Positions 39,228 to 47,223 of a stretch of DNA of 64,000 nt are shown in pieces. The translations under genes were made by a program, and so were the position numbers. Each line of letters starts with the position of its first letter. Within the stretch, counting starts at the first letter, position 1. This DNA is from Nocardioides alkalitolerans (GTDB taxonomy: Bacteria > Actinomycetota > Actinomycetes > Propionibacteriales > Nocardioidaceae): contig CP116227.1 in the NCBI GenBank assembly GCA_038184435.1, positions 1,889,501-1,953,500 of the forward strand, given 5' to 3'. The notes beneath the pieces are model-generated. The model made no database searches and was not told the DNA's origin. It saw only the letters and a program-made list of their open reading frames with translations.

Positions 39228-40529
39228 TCAGTCGATAACGGCGGGCCCGGTGTGGTCGTCGTCGAGCCACTCGTCCTCGCGCCCGAGGAACGAGCGCGGG
39301 TCGTCCTCGTCGCGGTCGCGACGGCGTCCACCGGTGCCCCGGCCGGCCGTCGCTCCCCCGCCGGTCGCACCGCGGCCGCCGGCGCCCCCGGGGCCACCGG
39401 CCCCGCGACCACCGCGTCCACCGGCACTACCGCGGGCACCGGCGCCGCCCCGGCCGTTGGCGCCCGCACCGGCCATGCCGCGCCCGGCAGTGGCGCCGCC
39501 ACCGCGGGCACCGCCAGCAGCCTGGCCGCCGCCCGCCACGAAGGGCCGGCTCGACCCGGCGGCGGAGCCGCTGCTCCCGAGCAGGCCACCACCGCGCATG
39601 GCCGCGGACAGGCCGGCGCCGGCGGCCACGCCACCCGCGACGGCGCTCCCGGCGAGGCCACCCCCGCCGCCCGCGCCGACGACGCCCGGTGAGGCCCCGC
39701 CGCCCAGGGCGGGCGGGACGCCCGGTCGGGCCTCGAGCAGACCGTTCTCACCCGGGGCGCCGGGCGTGAAGGTGCCCGGGCCGACGGGCTGCACCGGCGT
39801 GGTGGGCCATTCCGGGTCGACGGGCGTCGGGCGGACGTCGTCCGGGTCGCGGTCCGGGTCGTCCGGACGATCCGGATCGCGCGGCTCCCAGACGACCAGG
39901 TCGACCTCGCCGTGGTCACGGCCACCGGGCCGCGTCGGCCGGTTGATCCCGGGCCCGACCGGACCGTTGCCGCCGCCCTCGTTGCCGGGGCCGGCGGGCG
40001 ACTGCGCGTTGATCTTGGCGTACTCGTCCGCGGCCGCGTCCAGCTCCGTCTGGAGGCTCTGGTAGATCTGGCGGCACTGCTCCTCGCGCGCCGCGACCTG
40101 GGCGGCGTGCTGGCTGGCCGCCTGCTGGTTCGACTGCTCGATCGACGTGCGCTCCTCCGGCGTAGCGAGCGGCAGCGGGGTCTCCGGGGTCGGAGCCGGC
40201 GGCACGCTGGAGACGGCCGCGAACTGCGTCCGCGCGGTCGAGAGCGCTCCGGCGGCGGCGGTCGCCGCGCCCTGGCCGATGGCCAGCCGACCCGATCGGT
40301 AGTTCAGCGCCTGCTTCATCGAGGCCACCGAGGCGGCCATCGCCTGGCGGGTGTTCTCACCGAGCGCCTCGTCGTCGAGCACGTCCTGCAGCGCCTGCTC
40401 CAGGCCCTCGCCCACCGTGACCGCGCCCTCGGCACCGGTCTGCCACACGACGGGGTCGTCGTCCACCGCGACGTCGTCGACGCCCGTCAGGGCCTGGACG
40501 AGGCGCGTCTCCCAGTAGCCCGCGCTCAT
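39228..40529 (-). CDS. PPE/EspB-like type VII secretion substrate with Gly-rich tail
   Basis: 433 aa. The N-terminal 190 residues are helical with YWETRLVQALTGV at the start and a long heptad-like helix pair, resembling PPE/WXG-type ESX substrates. A Pro/Asp spacer follows, then a Gly/Ala/Arg-rich low-complexity region (about 275-410), and the tail SFLGREDEWLDDDHTGPAVID. The acidic W-x-D-D tail is like that of actinobacterial type VII proteins. Its ATG overlaps the stop of the 116-aa partner upstream. No ESX core gene (EccC etc.) is near. The assignment is by architecture. Confidence 0.65.
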   Translation of the reverse strand: MSAGYWETRLVQALTGVDDVAVDDDPVVWQTGAEGAVTVGEGLEQALQDVLDDEALGENTRQAMAASVASMKQALNYRSGRLAIGQGAATAAAGALSTARTQFAAVSSVPPAPTPETPLPLATPEERTSIEQSNQQAASQHAAQVAAREEQCRQIYQSLQTELDAAADEYAKINAQSPAGPGNEGGGNGPVGPGINRPTRPGGRDHGEVDLVVWEPRDPDRPDDPDRDPDDVRPTPVDPEWPTTPVQPVGPGTFTPGAPGENGLLEARPGVPPALGGGASPGVVGAGGGGGLAGSAVAGGVAAGAGLSAAMRGGGLLGSSGSAAGSSRPFVAGGGQAAGGARGGGATAGRGMAGAGANGRGGAGARGSAGGRGGRGAGGPGGAGGRGATGGGATAGRGTGGRRRDRDEDDPRSFLGREDEWLDDDHTGPAVID

Positions 40530-40876
40530 GCCAGCATCGCCCTCAGGCTGCCGCCGGCCCCCGCGACCGCGGCGGCGACGGCGCGCACGGTCGCCTCGGC
40601 GTACTCGTCCGTGAGCCGCAGCTCGGCGGCCGCCTGGTCGAAGGCCTCGATGAGCCCCTGGATCTGGCCGAGGTCGCGCTGGATGGCGGTGCCCTGGGTG
40701 GAGACGGCGCCCGTGCGCTGCGTCGCCACGCGGGCCGCGGCCGGAGAGCCGCCGAAGCTGATGCTCGGCAGCGCCCCGACGTCCATGAGCTCCAGCTGGC
40801 CCTGCTGGCTCATGCTGAGGAGCAGGTTGCGGATGCGCTGGATCGAAGCCTCATCCAGCGTCGTGACGTTTCCCAT
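40526..40876 (-). CDS. small helical ESX-like partner protein
   Basis: 116 aa, two predicted helices around a short linker (QGTAIQRDLGQIQGLIEAFDQ in the second half), with no signal peptide. Length and helix-turn-helix shape fit WXG100-type partners, but no WXG motif is present. It is translationally coupled (ATGA) to the PPE-like gene downstream. It may form the co-secreted heterodimer with that protein, or be its chaperone. Confidence 0.55.
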   Translation of the reverse strand: MGNVTTLDEASIQRIRNLLLSMSQQGQLELMDVGALPSISFGGSPAAARVATQRTGAVSTQGTAIQRDLGQIQGLIEAFDQAAAELRLTDEYAEATVRAVAAAVAGAGGSLRAMLA

Positions 40877-40898
40877 GACGTCTCGCCCTTCCCGAAGA

Positions 40899-40963
40899 GT
40901 GCGGCGCCCCCCGTAAGGCGCCGCGAGGGGTTGTATCCGTCCCGCCGGGCGGGTAAACCGGCG
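40899..40963. terminator. double hairpin after the 253-aa lipoprotein gene
   Basis: Two consecutive perfect 8-bp hairpins: GCGGCGCC/GGCGCCGC (40899-40922) and CCCGCCGG/CCGGCGGG (40939-40963). They lie downstream of the lipoprotein gene and upstream of the ESX-like pair on the same strand. Confidence 0.6.
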
Positions 40964-40993
40964 GGCTCCGCCCGATGGCGGATCGGTCGCGGG

Positions 40994-41755
40994 TCAGTAG
41001 AGCTGCTGCACCGTCTCGTCCACCTTCGCGCCCCAGTAGCGGATCGTGGGCAGGTCGGAGGAGTAGCCGTAGGCCGCGTCGGCGGCGCCGACCGGAGCGG
41101 TCACCTCGCAGCCCACGTCGTCCACCGGCAGGAAGTCGGCCGACGAGAAGGGCTCGCCCTCGACGAGCACCTCCGCCGTCGTGGGGTCCACGACCGAGAC
41201 GACGTAGTCGGCCGACCAGACCTCCCAGGCGTCGGGCTGCAGGTCCGGGTAGACCGGCGCGTCGCACTTCTTGCGGACCTCGACCGAGTCCGGCACGACC
41301 GACATGCACACGATGGCGTTCACGTTCGTGAGGTCCGTGGCCCCCGGCACGCTCCAGTCGAAGGAGGTCGTGACGGGCACGAAGGGCTCGTCCGTGGTCG
41401 CGTCGGGGAACGGCAGGGTCTCCTGCAGCAGCAGGGCGGAGATCTGCGCGGGATCGTCGGGGAAGGGCTGCGTGCCCGCCAGGGTCGCCTCCCCGCGGCA
41501 CACTCCCCCGGCGGTGAAGCCGTTGTCCGGGTCGACCTCGGGGAGGTCCTCCGCGGGCTCGTCGCCCCCGGTCTCACCGTCGGTGGGCTCCGCGTCGTCC
41601 GTGGGGCCCGAGGACGACGCGGACGACGACGCGTCCTCCGCCTCGTCGCCGTCGCCGTCGCCGCCGCCGTCGCCGCACGCCCCGAGCGTCAGCACCAGCG
41701 CCGCCGCCACGGCCGCGGCGGCGCGCGACCGCCGTCCCTGCATCGTCCTGCGCAC
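40994..41755 (-). CDS. secreted lipoprotein, function unknown
   Basis: 253 aa from GTG 41755, which has GGAGG at a proper 6-nt spacing; GTG 41761 and ATG 41743 are less well placed. A signal peptide with lipobox LTLGAC is followed by a Gly/Asp/Ser/Glu-rich linker to about residue 70, then a soluble domain of about 180 aa with four or more Cys (VCRGEA, IVCMSV, KKCDAP, VGCEVT) that could form disulfides. No enzyme motif is recognised. It has its own promoter and terminator. Confidence 0.82.
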   Translation of the reverse strand: MRRTMQGRRSRAAAAVAAALVLTLGACGDGGGDGDGDEAEDASSSASSSGPTDDAEPTDGETGGDEPAEDLPEVDPDNGFTAGGVCRGEATLAGTQPFPDDPAQISALLLQETLPFPDATTDEPFVPVTTSFDWSVPGATDLTNVNAIVCMSVVPDSVEVRKKCDAPVYPDLQPDAWEVWSADYVVSVVDPTTAEVLVEGEPFSSADFLPVDDVGCEVTAPVGAADAAYGYSSDLPTIRYWGAKVDETVQQLY

Positions 41756-41785
41756 CTGCACCCTCCCGAGACCTCAGCAAGTCGA

Positions 41786-41811
41786 CCCGCGGGCCCACGC
41801 GAGCCCGCGGG
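41786..41811 (-). promoter_or_regulatory. leader hairpin of the lipoprotein gene
   Basis: Perfect 9-bp stem CCCGCGGGC/GCCCGCGGG with an 8-nt loop, immediately after the promoter candidate at 41814-41840. Confidence 0.45.
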
Positions 41812-41813
41812 CG

Positions 41814-41840
41814 AGGATAACCACGGCGGGTGACGGTCAA
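41814..41840 (-). promoter_or_regulatory. promoter of the lipoprotein gene
   Basis: TTGACC (41835-41840) and TATCCT (41814-41819) on the minus strand with a 15-nt spacer; among the few sites here with both hexamers visible. Confidence 0.5.
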
Positions 41841-41893
41841 ACGGCCTCGATCCGCCTGCACCGGCACCTCGTCGAACGGGCATGATGGGCCGG

Positions 41894-43438
41894 GTGACCG
41901 ACCTCACCCGCGCGCACACCGTCGATGCCGTCCTCCACCGCAGCGCCGCCCGGCACCCGCGCCGTACGGCGCTCGTCGTCGGCGCCGACGACCCGACCAC
42001 GTGGACCTACGCCGAGCTCGACGCCGCCGTCACCGGCGCGGCGCGCGCCCTGCGGGGCCTCGGCCTCCGGCGCGGGGACCGGGTCGCGGCGTACGGGAAG
42101 AACTCCGACGCCTACCTCGTCGGCTACCTGGCCTGCGCCCGCGCGGGCCTCGTGCACGTGCCGGTCAACTTCGCGCTGACGGGCGAGGAGCTGCGCTACC
42201 TCCTCGACCAGTCGGGAGCGAGCGCGGTGCTGGTGGACCCGGCGCTGCGGCCGGCGTACGACGCGGTGGTGGCCCACCACGGCGTCGACGTCGCCCACGT
42301 CGTGCCCCTGCGCGACGCGCCCGGGAGCCTGCTCGACCTGGCGCGCGAGGCGGGTGACGGACCGGTGCTGCCCGACGGGGAGGACCCGGTGGCGGACGAC
42401 GAGCTGGTGCAGCTGCTCTACACGTCGGGCACCACCTCGCGACCGAAGGGCGCGATGATGACGCACCGGGCGCTCGTGGCGGAGTACCTCTCGGCCATCA
42501 CGGCGCTCGACCTCGCGGCCGACGACGACCCGCTGCACCCGATGCCGCTCTACCACTCGGCCCAGATGCACGTGTTCCTCCTGCCCTACCTGGCAGTCGG
42601 GGCGACCAACCACCTCGTCGAGGCGCCCGACGTTCCCGTGCTGCTGCGCCTCGTCGAGGAGCGCCGGCTCGGCACGCTCTTCCTGGCGCCCACCGTGTGG
42701 GTGCCGCTGGCCGGCCACCCCGACCTCGAGCGGCGCGACCTCTCGTCGCTGCGCAAGGCGTTCTACGGCGCCTCGATCATGCCGGTCCCGGTGCTGCAGC
42801 GGCTCCAGGAGCGCCTGCCCGACCTCGGGTTCTACAACTGCTTCGGCCAGTCGGAGATCGGCCCCCTGGCCACCGTGCTCCGCCCCGAGGAGCACGCCGC
42901 GCGGCCCGACTCCTGCGGCCGGCCGGTGCTGCTCGTCGAGCTGGCGGTCCTCGACGAGGAGGGCCGGCCCGTGGAGCCGGGCGGCCAGGGCGAGGTCGTC
43001 TACCGCTCGCCGCAGCTCTGCGTCGGCTACTGGGACAACCCGGAGGCGACGGCCGAGGCCTTCCGCGACGGGTGGTTCCACTCCGGCGACCTGGTGCGGA
43101 TCGACGAGGAGGGCTACATCACCGTCGTCGACCGCATCAAGGACGTCATCAACACCGGCGGCGTGCTCGTCGCGTCGCGCGAGGTGGAGGACGTCCTCTA
43201 CACCCACCCCGACGTGGCCGAGGTCGCCGTGATCGGCACCCCCGACGAGCGCTGGATCGAGGCCGTCACCGCGGTGGTCGTGCCGCGGGAGGGCGCCGAG
43301 GTGGACGAGGCCGCCCTCGTCGCCCACGCGCGGGAACGCCTCGCAGGCTTCAAGACCCCCAAGCACGTGCGCTTCGTCGAGGCACTCCCCCGCAACGCGT
43401 CCGGCAAGCTGCTCAAGCGCGAGCTGCGCGGGGACTGA
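41894..43438 (+). CDS. fatty-acyl-CoA synthetase (AMP-forming)
   Basis: 514 aa from GTG 41894, which stands 7 nt after CATGAT (leaderless-like); an ATG 12 bp upstream is the alternative. The ATP-binding motif YTSGTTSRPKGAMMTH, the FYNCFGQSEIGP A5-type motif, DGWFHSGDLVRIDEEGYITV and the C-terminal GKLLKRELRG Lys are all present. It activates a carboxylic acid via acyl-AMP, either to CoA or to an acyl-carrier protein. A phosphopantetheinyl transferase lies 3 bp downstream, hinting that the acyl group may be loaded onto a carrier protein. Confidence 0.94.
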   Translation: MTDLTRAHTVDAVLHRSAARHPRRTALVVGADDPTTWTYAELDAAVTGAARALRGLGLRRGDRVAAYGKNSDAYLVGYLACARAGLVHVPVNFALTGEELRYLLDQSGASAVLVDPALRPAYDAVVAHHGVDVAHVVPLRDAPGSLLDLAREAGDGPVLPDGEDPVADDELVQLLYTSGTTSRPKGAMMTHRALVAEYLSAITALDLAADDDPLHPMPLYHSAQMHVFLLPYLAVGATNHLVEAPDVPVLLRLVEERRLGTLFLAPTVWVPLAGHPDLERRDLSSLRKAFYGASIMPVPVLQRLQERLPDLGFYNCFGQSEIGPLATVLRPEEHAARPDSCGRPVLLVELAVLDEEGRPVEPGGQGEVVYRSPQLCVGYWDNPEATAEAFRDGWFHSGDLVRIDEEGYITVVDRIKDVINTGGVLVASREVEDVLYTHPDVAEVAVIGTPDERWIEAVTAVVVPREGAEVDEAALVAHARERLAGFKTPKHVRFVEALPRNASGKLLKRELRGD

Positions 43439-43441
43439 GGG

Positions 43442-44110
43442 GTGACGGGGCCGGCCGGGGCGCCCCGGCTCGTGGCGCCCGGCGTCCGCGCCCTCGTGGC
43501 CACCACGACGGACGTGCTCACCGCGGCGGGCGGGGCGGAGCCGGCGCGGGCGCTGCTCGCGCCGTACGAGCTCACCCGGGTCGACCGGCTCCGGCGCCCC
43601 GGCGACCGTGACGACCACGTGGCGGCCCACGTGCTGGTACGCCGCGTGGCGGCCGCCCTGCTCGCCGACGGCGGCAGCTCCGTCGCGGCCGGTGACCTCG
43701 TGCTCGAGCAGCGCTGCCCCGGCTGCGGCGGCGACACCCACGGGCGCCCCGCCATCGTCGGTGTGGACGACCTCCACGTGTCGCTGTCCCACGCCCGCGG
43801 CTGGGTGGCGGCCGCGGCCTCCGACCGGTCGTGCGGGATCGACGTCGAGCCGGTCACCCCCGTCGTACCGCTGCGCGGGGTGCTGACCCCGGGCGAGGCC
43901 GCCGAGCTCGAGGCGTGCGCACCCGGCGAGCGGAACACCGCGTTCCTCCGGCTGTGGACCCGCAAGGAGGCCGTCGTGAAGACCGGGGCGGCGGGCCTGG
44001 AGGACCTGGCCCGGCTCGACGTGCGCGGCGCGGACCCGGTCGCCGGGGTGCGGGTGCTCGACCTCCCCACGCCCCCGGCGGTGGTGGCCGCTATCGCGCT
44101 CGGGGCCTGA
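43442..44110 (+). CDS. 4'-phosphopantetheinyl transferase, Sfp type
   Basis: 222 aa. The Mg-binding motif GIDVEPVTP and the downstream WTRKEAVVKT (catalytic Glu and Lys) are canonical for Sfp-like enzymes, with LHVSLSHARGWVAAA before them. It transfers phosphopantetheine from CoA to carrier-protein serines. The start GTG 43442 is 3 bp from the synthetase stop, so the two are co-transcribed. The 3' end overlaps the convergent quinone reductase gene by 20 bp. No carrier protein or polyketide/NRPS gene is in the window. Confidence 0.94.
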   Translation: MTGPAGAPRLVAPGVRALVATTTDVLTAAGGAEPARALLAPYELTRVDRLRRPGDRDDHVAAHVLVRRVAAALLADGGSSVAAGDLVLEQRCPGCGGDTHGRPAIVGVDDLHVSLSHARGWVAAAASDRSCGIDVEPVTPVVPLRGVLTPGEAAELEACAPGERNTAFLRLWTRKEAVVKTGAAGLEDLARLDVRGADPVAGVRVLDLPTPPAVVAAIALGA

Positions 44111-44711
44111 GCGGACCCGGCGCGGTCGGGGTGCGTCGCGACGACGCCGTGCGCCGCGCGTCGGCCACCGCGAGCCGACCCGCCTTCTCGAGCCACGCGG
44201 CGCGGTCGGCGGCGTCGGTCGTGCGGACGCCGGTGAAGCGGGTGACGCGGACGGGACGCATGCCGATGAACGACAGCGTCCCTCTCCGCAGGGCGCGCAC
44301 CCCGGCGTTGCGTCGGACGAGCGAGAGGTACCAGCCCGGCGAGTCCGACGTGACGAGCACGCGCGCGCTGCGGCCGGCCAGCAGGCCCTGCGGCAGGTTG
44401 CCCCGGTAGCGGTAGGCCCAGCCCGACTGGAGCACCCGGTCGAGGAAGCCCTTGAGGAGCGCGGGCGTGGACTCCCACCACAGGGGGGTGGCCACGACGA
44501 GGTGGTCGGCAGCCGCGATGCGGGCGGCTGCGTCGACGAGGTCGGGCTCGAGCGGCTGGTCGCTCCGCAGGCCCCGGTGCAGCACGAGGTCGATGTCGAG
44601 GTCCCGCACGGCGAGCAGGTCCGCGTCGGGGTGCGCGGCGACGTACGCACGGGCGAGCGCCGCGGTGAGCGAGTCAGGATCGGGGTGGCCGTCGATGACG
44701 AGCACGGGCAT
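44091..44711 (-). CDS. NAD(P)H:quinone oxidoreductase, flavodoxin fold
   Basis: 206 aa. VLVIDGHPDPDSLTAALAR at the start and VVATPLWWESTPALLKGFLDRVL are the flavin and quinone motifs of the NQO1/KefF/MdaB group. FTGVRTTDAADRAAWLEK ends the fold, followed by a basic tail. It carries out two-electron reduction of quinones or related electrophiles. It is divergent from a TetR gene; a 17-bp palindrome sits 26 bp upstream of its start. The likely inducer is a quinone or electrophile. AGGAG stands 7 nt before the ATG. Confidence 0.9.
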   Translation of the reverse strand: MPVLVIDGHPDPDSLTAALARAYVAAHPDADLLAVRDLDIDLVLHRGLRSDQPLEPDLVDAAARIAAADHLVVATPLWWESTPALLKGFLDRVLQSGWAYRYRGNLPQGLLAGRSARVLVTSDSPGWYLSLVRRNAGVRALRRGTLSFIGMRPVRVTRFTGVRTTDAADRAAWLEKAGRLAVADARRTASSRRTPTAPGPLRPRAR

Positions 44712-44736
44712 GGCGGTCTCCTGGTTCCACAGGGAA

Positions 44737-44753
44737 TCTGGACAGTGTCCAGA
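44737..44753. promoter_or_regulatory. TetR operator candidate between quinone reductase and TetR
   Basis: TCTGGACA-G-TGTCCAGA: perfect 8-bp arms around one base, in the 78-bp divergent intergenic region. Confidence 0.7.
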
Positions 44754-44776
44754 ATGATGACAGCGCCAAGATGGCC

Positions 44777-44782
44777 TAGAGT
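44777..44782 (+). promoter_or_regulatory. -10 element of leaderless promoter (TetR)
   Basis: TAGAGT, then 7 nt and the GTG at 44790. It fixes the start of a gene whose frame stays open much further upstream. Confidence 0.55.
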
Positions 44783-44789
44783 CTTGCGG

Positions 44790-45362
44790 GTGTCAAGATC
44801 CAGCGCGGGATACCACCACGGCAACCTCCGGCCGGTGCTGCTCGCGGCCGCCCTCGACCTGCTCGAGACGCAGGCCCCGGGCACCGTGAGCCTGCGCGAG
44901 CTCGCGCGACGCGCCGGGGTCAGCCACAACGCGCCCTACCACCACTTCGGCGACCGCGCCGGGCTGCTGGCTGCGGCCGGAGCCGAGGCCATGCGGCGGT
45001 TCGTGGACGCGCAGCGCGCCGCGGCCGAGGCGGAGGAGGACCCCGTCGCCTCCCTGGTCGCGCTGGGGACGGCGTACGTCGGGTGGGCCGTCGCGCACCC
45101 GGGCGCGTTCGCGGTGGTCTTCGACCCGGAGATCTGCCCGCCCGGCGATCCGTCGCCCACGATGGGGGGGCTCATCGCCGAGAACGAGGAGTTGCTGCGT
45201 GCCGCCGTCGCCCGGGCGTGGCCGGACGCGCCGGAGGCCACGCGGAGCGCGCTCGAGACGGCCCTGTGGAGCACGACGCACGGTCTCGCGACGCTCGTCG
45301 CGGCCGGCCACGTGCCCGCCTCCGAGGTGCGTCCCGCGCTGGAGGCGATCCTCCGGCGCTAG
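44790..45362 (+). CDS. TetR family regulator, WHG-like
   Basis: 190 aa from GTG 44790. HTH: VSLRELARRAGVSHNAPYHHF (about residues 30-52). The ligand domain has YVGWAVAHPGAFAVVFDPE and ends in a helix with THGLATLVAAGHV, as in the WHG group. The start is fixed by the TAGAGT element 7 nt upstream and by the normal HTH position; the frame upstream overlaps the quinone reductase gene. With the palindrome at 44737-44753 it is probably the local repressor of the quinone reductase and of itself. Confidence 0.92.
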   Translation: MSRSSAGYHHGNLRPVLLAAALDLLETQAPGTVSLRELARRAGVSHNAPYHHFGDRAGLLAAAGAEAMRRFVDAQRAAAEAEEDPVASLVALGTAYVGWAVAHPGAFAVVFDPEICPPGDPSPTMGGLIAENEELLRAAVARAWPDAPEATRSALETALWSTTHGLATLVAAGHVPASEVRPALEAILRR

Positions 45363-45388
45363 GGCCGGCGCCGGGGCCGGCGCTCGGC

Positions 45389-45670
45389 TCAGTCCTCGCG
45401 GTCGGCGAGGTCGCGCTGCTCCTGGGCCCAGCGCTCGTCCTCGGCCTCGTCCTCGGCCTGGCGCCGCACCTTGCGGATGTGGCGGGCCATGCTGACGAGC
45501 AGCAGCGCCACGGCCACGATGAGGCCGATGAAGACGGCGAACCCGGTCCAGCCGGCCTTCACGTCCTCGGGCTCGGGGCCCTCCTCCCGGTCCGCCGCCA
45601 GGCCCAGCACGTCGGCCGGGATCTCGGCGAGCAGGTGGGTGACGTCGTGGACGAGGGCGGTCAGCAGCAC
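45389..45670 (-). CDS. small membrane protein, function unknown
   Basis: 93 aa. One membrane helix (about residues 43-62, FAVFIGLIVAVALLLVSMA) is followed by a charged cytoplasmic tail rich in Arg, Glu and Asp. It lies 7 bp after the mca stop in the same direction. A GC-rich inverted repeat in the 26-bp gap to the convergent TetR gene (45363-45388) probably ends both. Coding status rests on the membrane helix and gene spacing. Confidence 0.68.
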   Translation of the reverse strand: MLLTALVHDVTHLLAEIPADVLGLAADREEGPEPEDVKAGWTGFAVFIGLIVAVALLLVSMARHIRKVRRQAEDEAEDERWAQEQRDLADRED

Positions 45671-45677
45671 CGGCCCA

Positions 45678-46559
45678 TCATGCCACCGGCGTCGGGATCC
45701 CCGCGAAGAGGTCGTCCTCCGGCAGCTCGGTGGCGACGTGGGCGACGACGAGCTCGTAGTCCTCCGTCGGCCACGCCTCCCGGGCGATCTCGAGCGGCAC
45801 CGCGAACCACGCGCCGTCGGGGTCGATCTGGGTCGCGTGGGCCAGCAGGGCCTGGTCCCGCACCCCGAAGTAGTCCGCGCACTCGACCCGCGTCGTGATC
45901 CGCGCGTCCCACTCGGGCTCGGGGGTCCAGCTCGCGAGGCGCTCGGCGTAGGGCGACTCCAGGCCCGCGGCCAGCATCGCGTCGTTCAACGCCTGCGTGC
46001 GCGGCCGGTTGAAGGTGTGGTGGTAGTAGAGCTTCGCGGGCTGCCACGCCGGGCCGGCGTCCGGGAACCGCTCGGGGTCGCCCGCTGCCGCGAACGCCGC
46101 GACCGACACCTCGTGGCACCGCACGTGGTCGGGGTGCGGATAGCCCCCTCGCTCGTCGTACGTCGTCACCACGTGGGGACGCACCGACCGGATGAGGCGC
46201 ACGAGCCGCTCGACGGCCTCGTCGAGCGGGACCAGGCCGAAGCAGCCCTCGGGCAGCGGCGGCTTCGGGTTGCCCTCCGGCCAGCCGGAGTCGACGAAGC
46301 CCAGCCAGTGCTGCGTGATGCCGAGGATCTCGCGGGCCGCGTCCATCTCGGCGCGGCGGATCTCGGTGATGTTCTCCAGCACCTCGGGCCGGTCCATCCG
46401 CGGGTTGAGCACCGACCCCCGCTCGCCGCCGGTGCACGTCACGACGTGCACCTCGGCTCCCTCCGCGACGTACCGGGCCGTCGAGGCGGCACCCTTGCTG
46501 GACTCGTCATCGGGGTGGGCGTGCACGTGCATCAGGCGCAGACCGGCGCGGTTGGGCAT
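45678..46559 (-). CDS. mca: mycothiol S-conjugate amidase
   Basis: 293 aa from ATG 46559; TAGGAT ends 7 nt upstream, which rules out longer readings. LmbE-type zinc hydrolase: HVHAHPDDESSKGA (His-Pro-Asp-Asp metal site), CTGGERG, and the GGYPHPDHVRCHEVS region with further metal ligands. KLYYHHTF separates Mca from MshB. It hydrolyses mycothiol conjugates to mercapturates for export, detoxifying electrophiles. Divergent DUF4307, then greA and ilvA, is the conserved actinobacterial block. Confidence 0.95.
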   Translation of the reverse strand: MPNRAGLRLMHVHAHPDDESSKGAASTARYVAEGAEVHVVTCTGGERGSVLNPRMDRPEVLENITEIRRAEMDAAREILGITQHWLGFVDSGWPEGNPKPPLPEGCFGLVPLDEAVERLVRLIRSVRPHVVTTYDERGGYPHPDHVRCHEVSVAAFAAAGDPERFPDAGPAWQPAKLYYHHTFNRPRTQALNDAMLAAGLESPYAERLASWTPEPEWDARITTRVECADYFGVRDQALLAHATQIDPDGAWFAVPLEIAREAWPTEDYELVVAHVATELPEDDLFAGIPTPVA

Positions 46560-46566
46560 GCGGGGA

Positions 46567-46572
46567 ATCCTA
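46567..46572 (-). promoter_or_regulatory. -10 element of leaderless promoter (mca)
   Basis: TAGGAT on the minus strand with 7 nt to the ATG at 46559. Confidence 0.55.
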
Positions 46573-46600
46573 GTGGCGGGCCGGATGGCACCATGGAGGG

Positions 46601-47020
46601 GTGAGCACGAGCGCCCCCGCCCTGGCCGAGAGGTACGGCAAGAAGCGTCGCTCCCGGCGCGGGCCCGTCGTGGCGGTCGCGCTCGTCCTCGCCCTCGTGG
46701 GGGGCGGTTGGTTGGTGTGGACGGCATGGTTCCACGGCTCCCCCGCGGTGTCCTCGCAGCTGCTGCGCTGGGAGGTCGTCGACAGCACCACGGTGCGCAT
46801 CACCTTCGACGTGTCGCTCGGCGGCGACGAGGTCGCGACCTGTCGGGCCCGGGCGCTCTCCGCGAGCCACGAGGCGGTCGGCGACCTGGTGCTCCAGGTG
46901 CCCACCGACGCGGGCGACGCGGACGGCGGCCAGATCACCACCGAGTTCCGCACGATCTCGGAGGCGACCTCCGTCGAGCTGGTCGGGTGCACCACCCCCA
47001 GCCAGAACCGCCCGCGCTGA
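46601..47020 (+). CDS. DUF4307 membrane protein
   Basis: 139 aa, a conserved family found beside mca in many actinobacteria. A basic N-terminus (RYGKKRRSRR) and one membrane helix (about 22-44) lead to an extracytoplasmic beta-rich domain with VRITFDVSLGGDEVATCRARA and a second Cys near the end (VELVGCT), possibly disulfide-linked. The function is unknown. GTG 46601 has both GGAGGG directly before it and CACCAT 6 nt away, so leaderless use is possible. Confidence 0.9.
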   Translation: MSTSAPALAERYGKKRRSRRGPVVAVALVLALVGGGWLVWTAWFHGSPAVSSQLLRWEVVDSTTVRITFDVSLGGDEVATCRARALSASHEAVGDLVLQVPTDAGDADGGQITTEFRTISEATSVELVGCTTPSQNRPR

Positions 47021-47088
47021 GCCCCCGCTGAGCCCCCCGCCCGTCCCCGCGCCGGGCGGTGACGCCCCGGTCCTCACCGGGTCGTGGT

Positions 47089-47094
47089 TACACT
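47089..47094 (+). promoter_or_regulatory. -10 element of greA promoter
   Basis: TACACT, the same hexamer as before rplY. It gives a leader of about 125 nt. Confidence 0.45.
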
Positions 47095-47109
47095 GAGCGT
47101 TCTGATCTG

Positions 47110-47159
47110 CCCCGCCGCGGGGCGCCGCCCCGAGGGCGGCGCACCGACACCCGGCGGGG
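47110..47159 (+). promoter_or_regulatory. structured leader of greA
   Basis: Outer stem CCCCGCCG (47110-47117)/CGGCGGGG (47152-47159) encloses an inner 8-bp stem GCGCCGCC/GGCGGCGC (47122-47129, 47135-47142). It starts about 10 nt after the likely transcription start. Confidence 0.5.
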
Positions 47160-47223
47160 CTTCGCACTACACGGATCGGCCGGGTCGGCGAGAGCCCTCC
47201 CGGCCGTGCTGCTAGGAGAGGTT

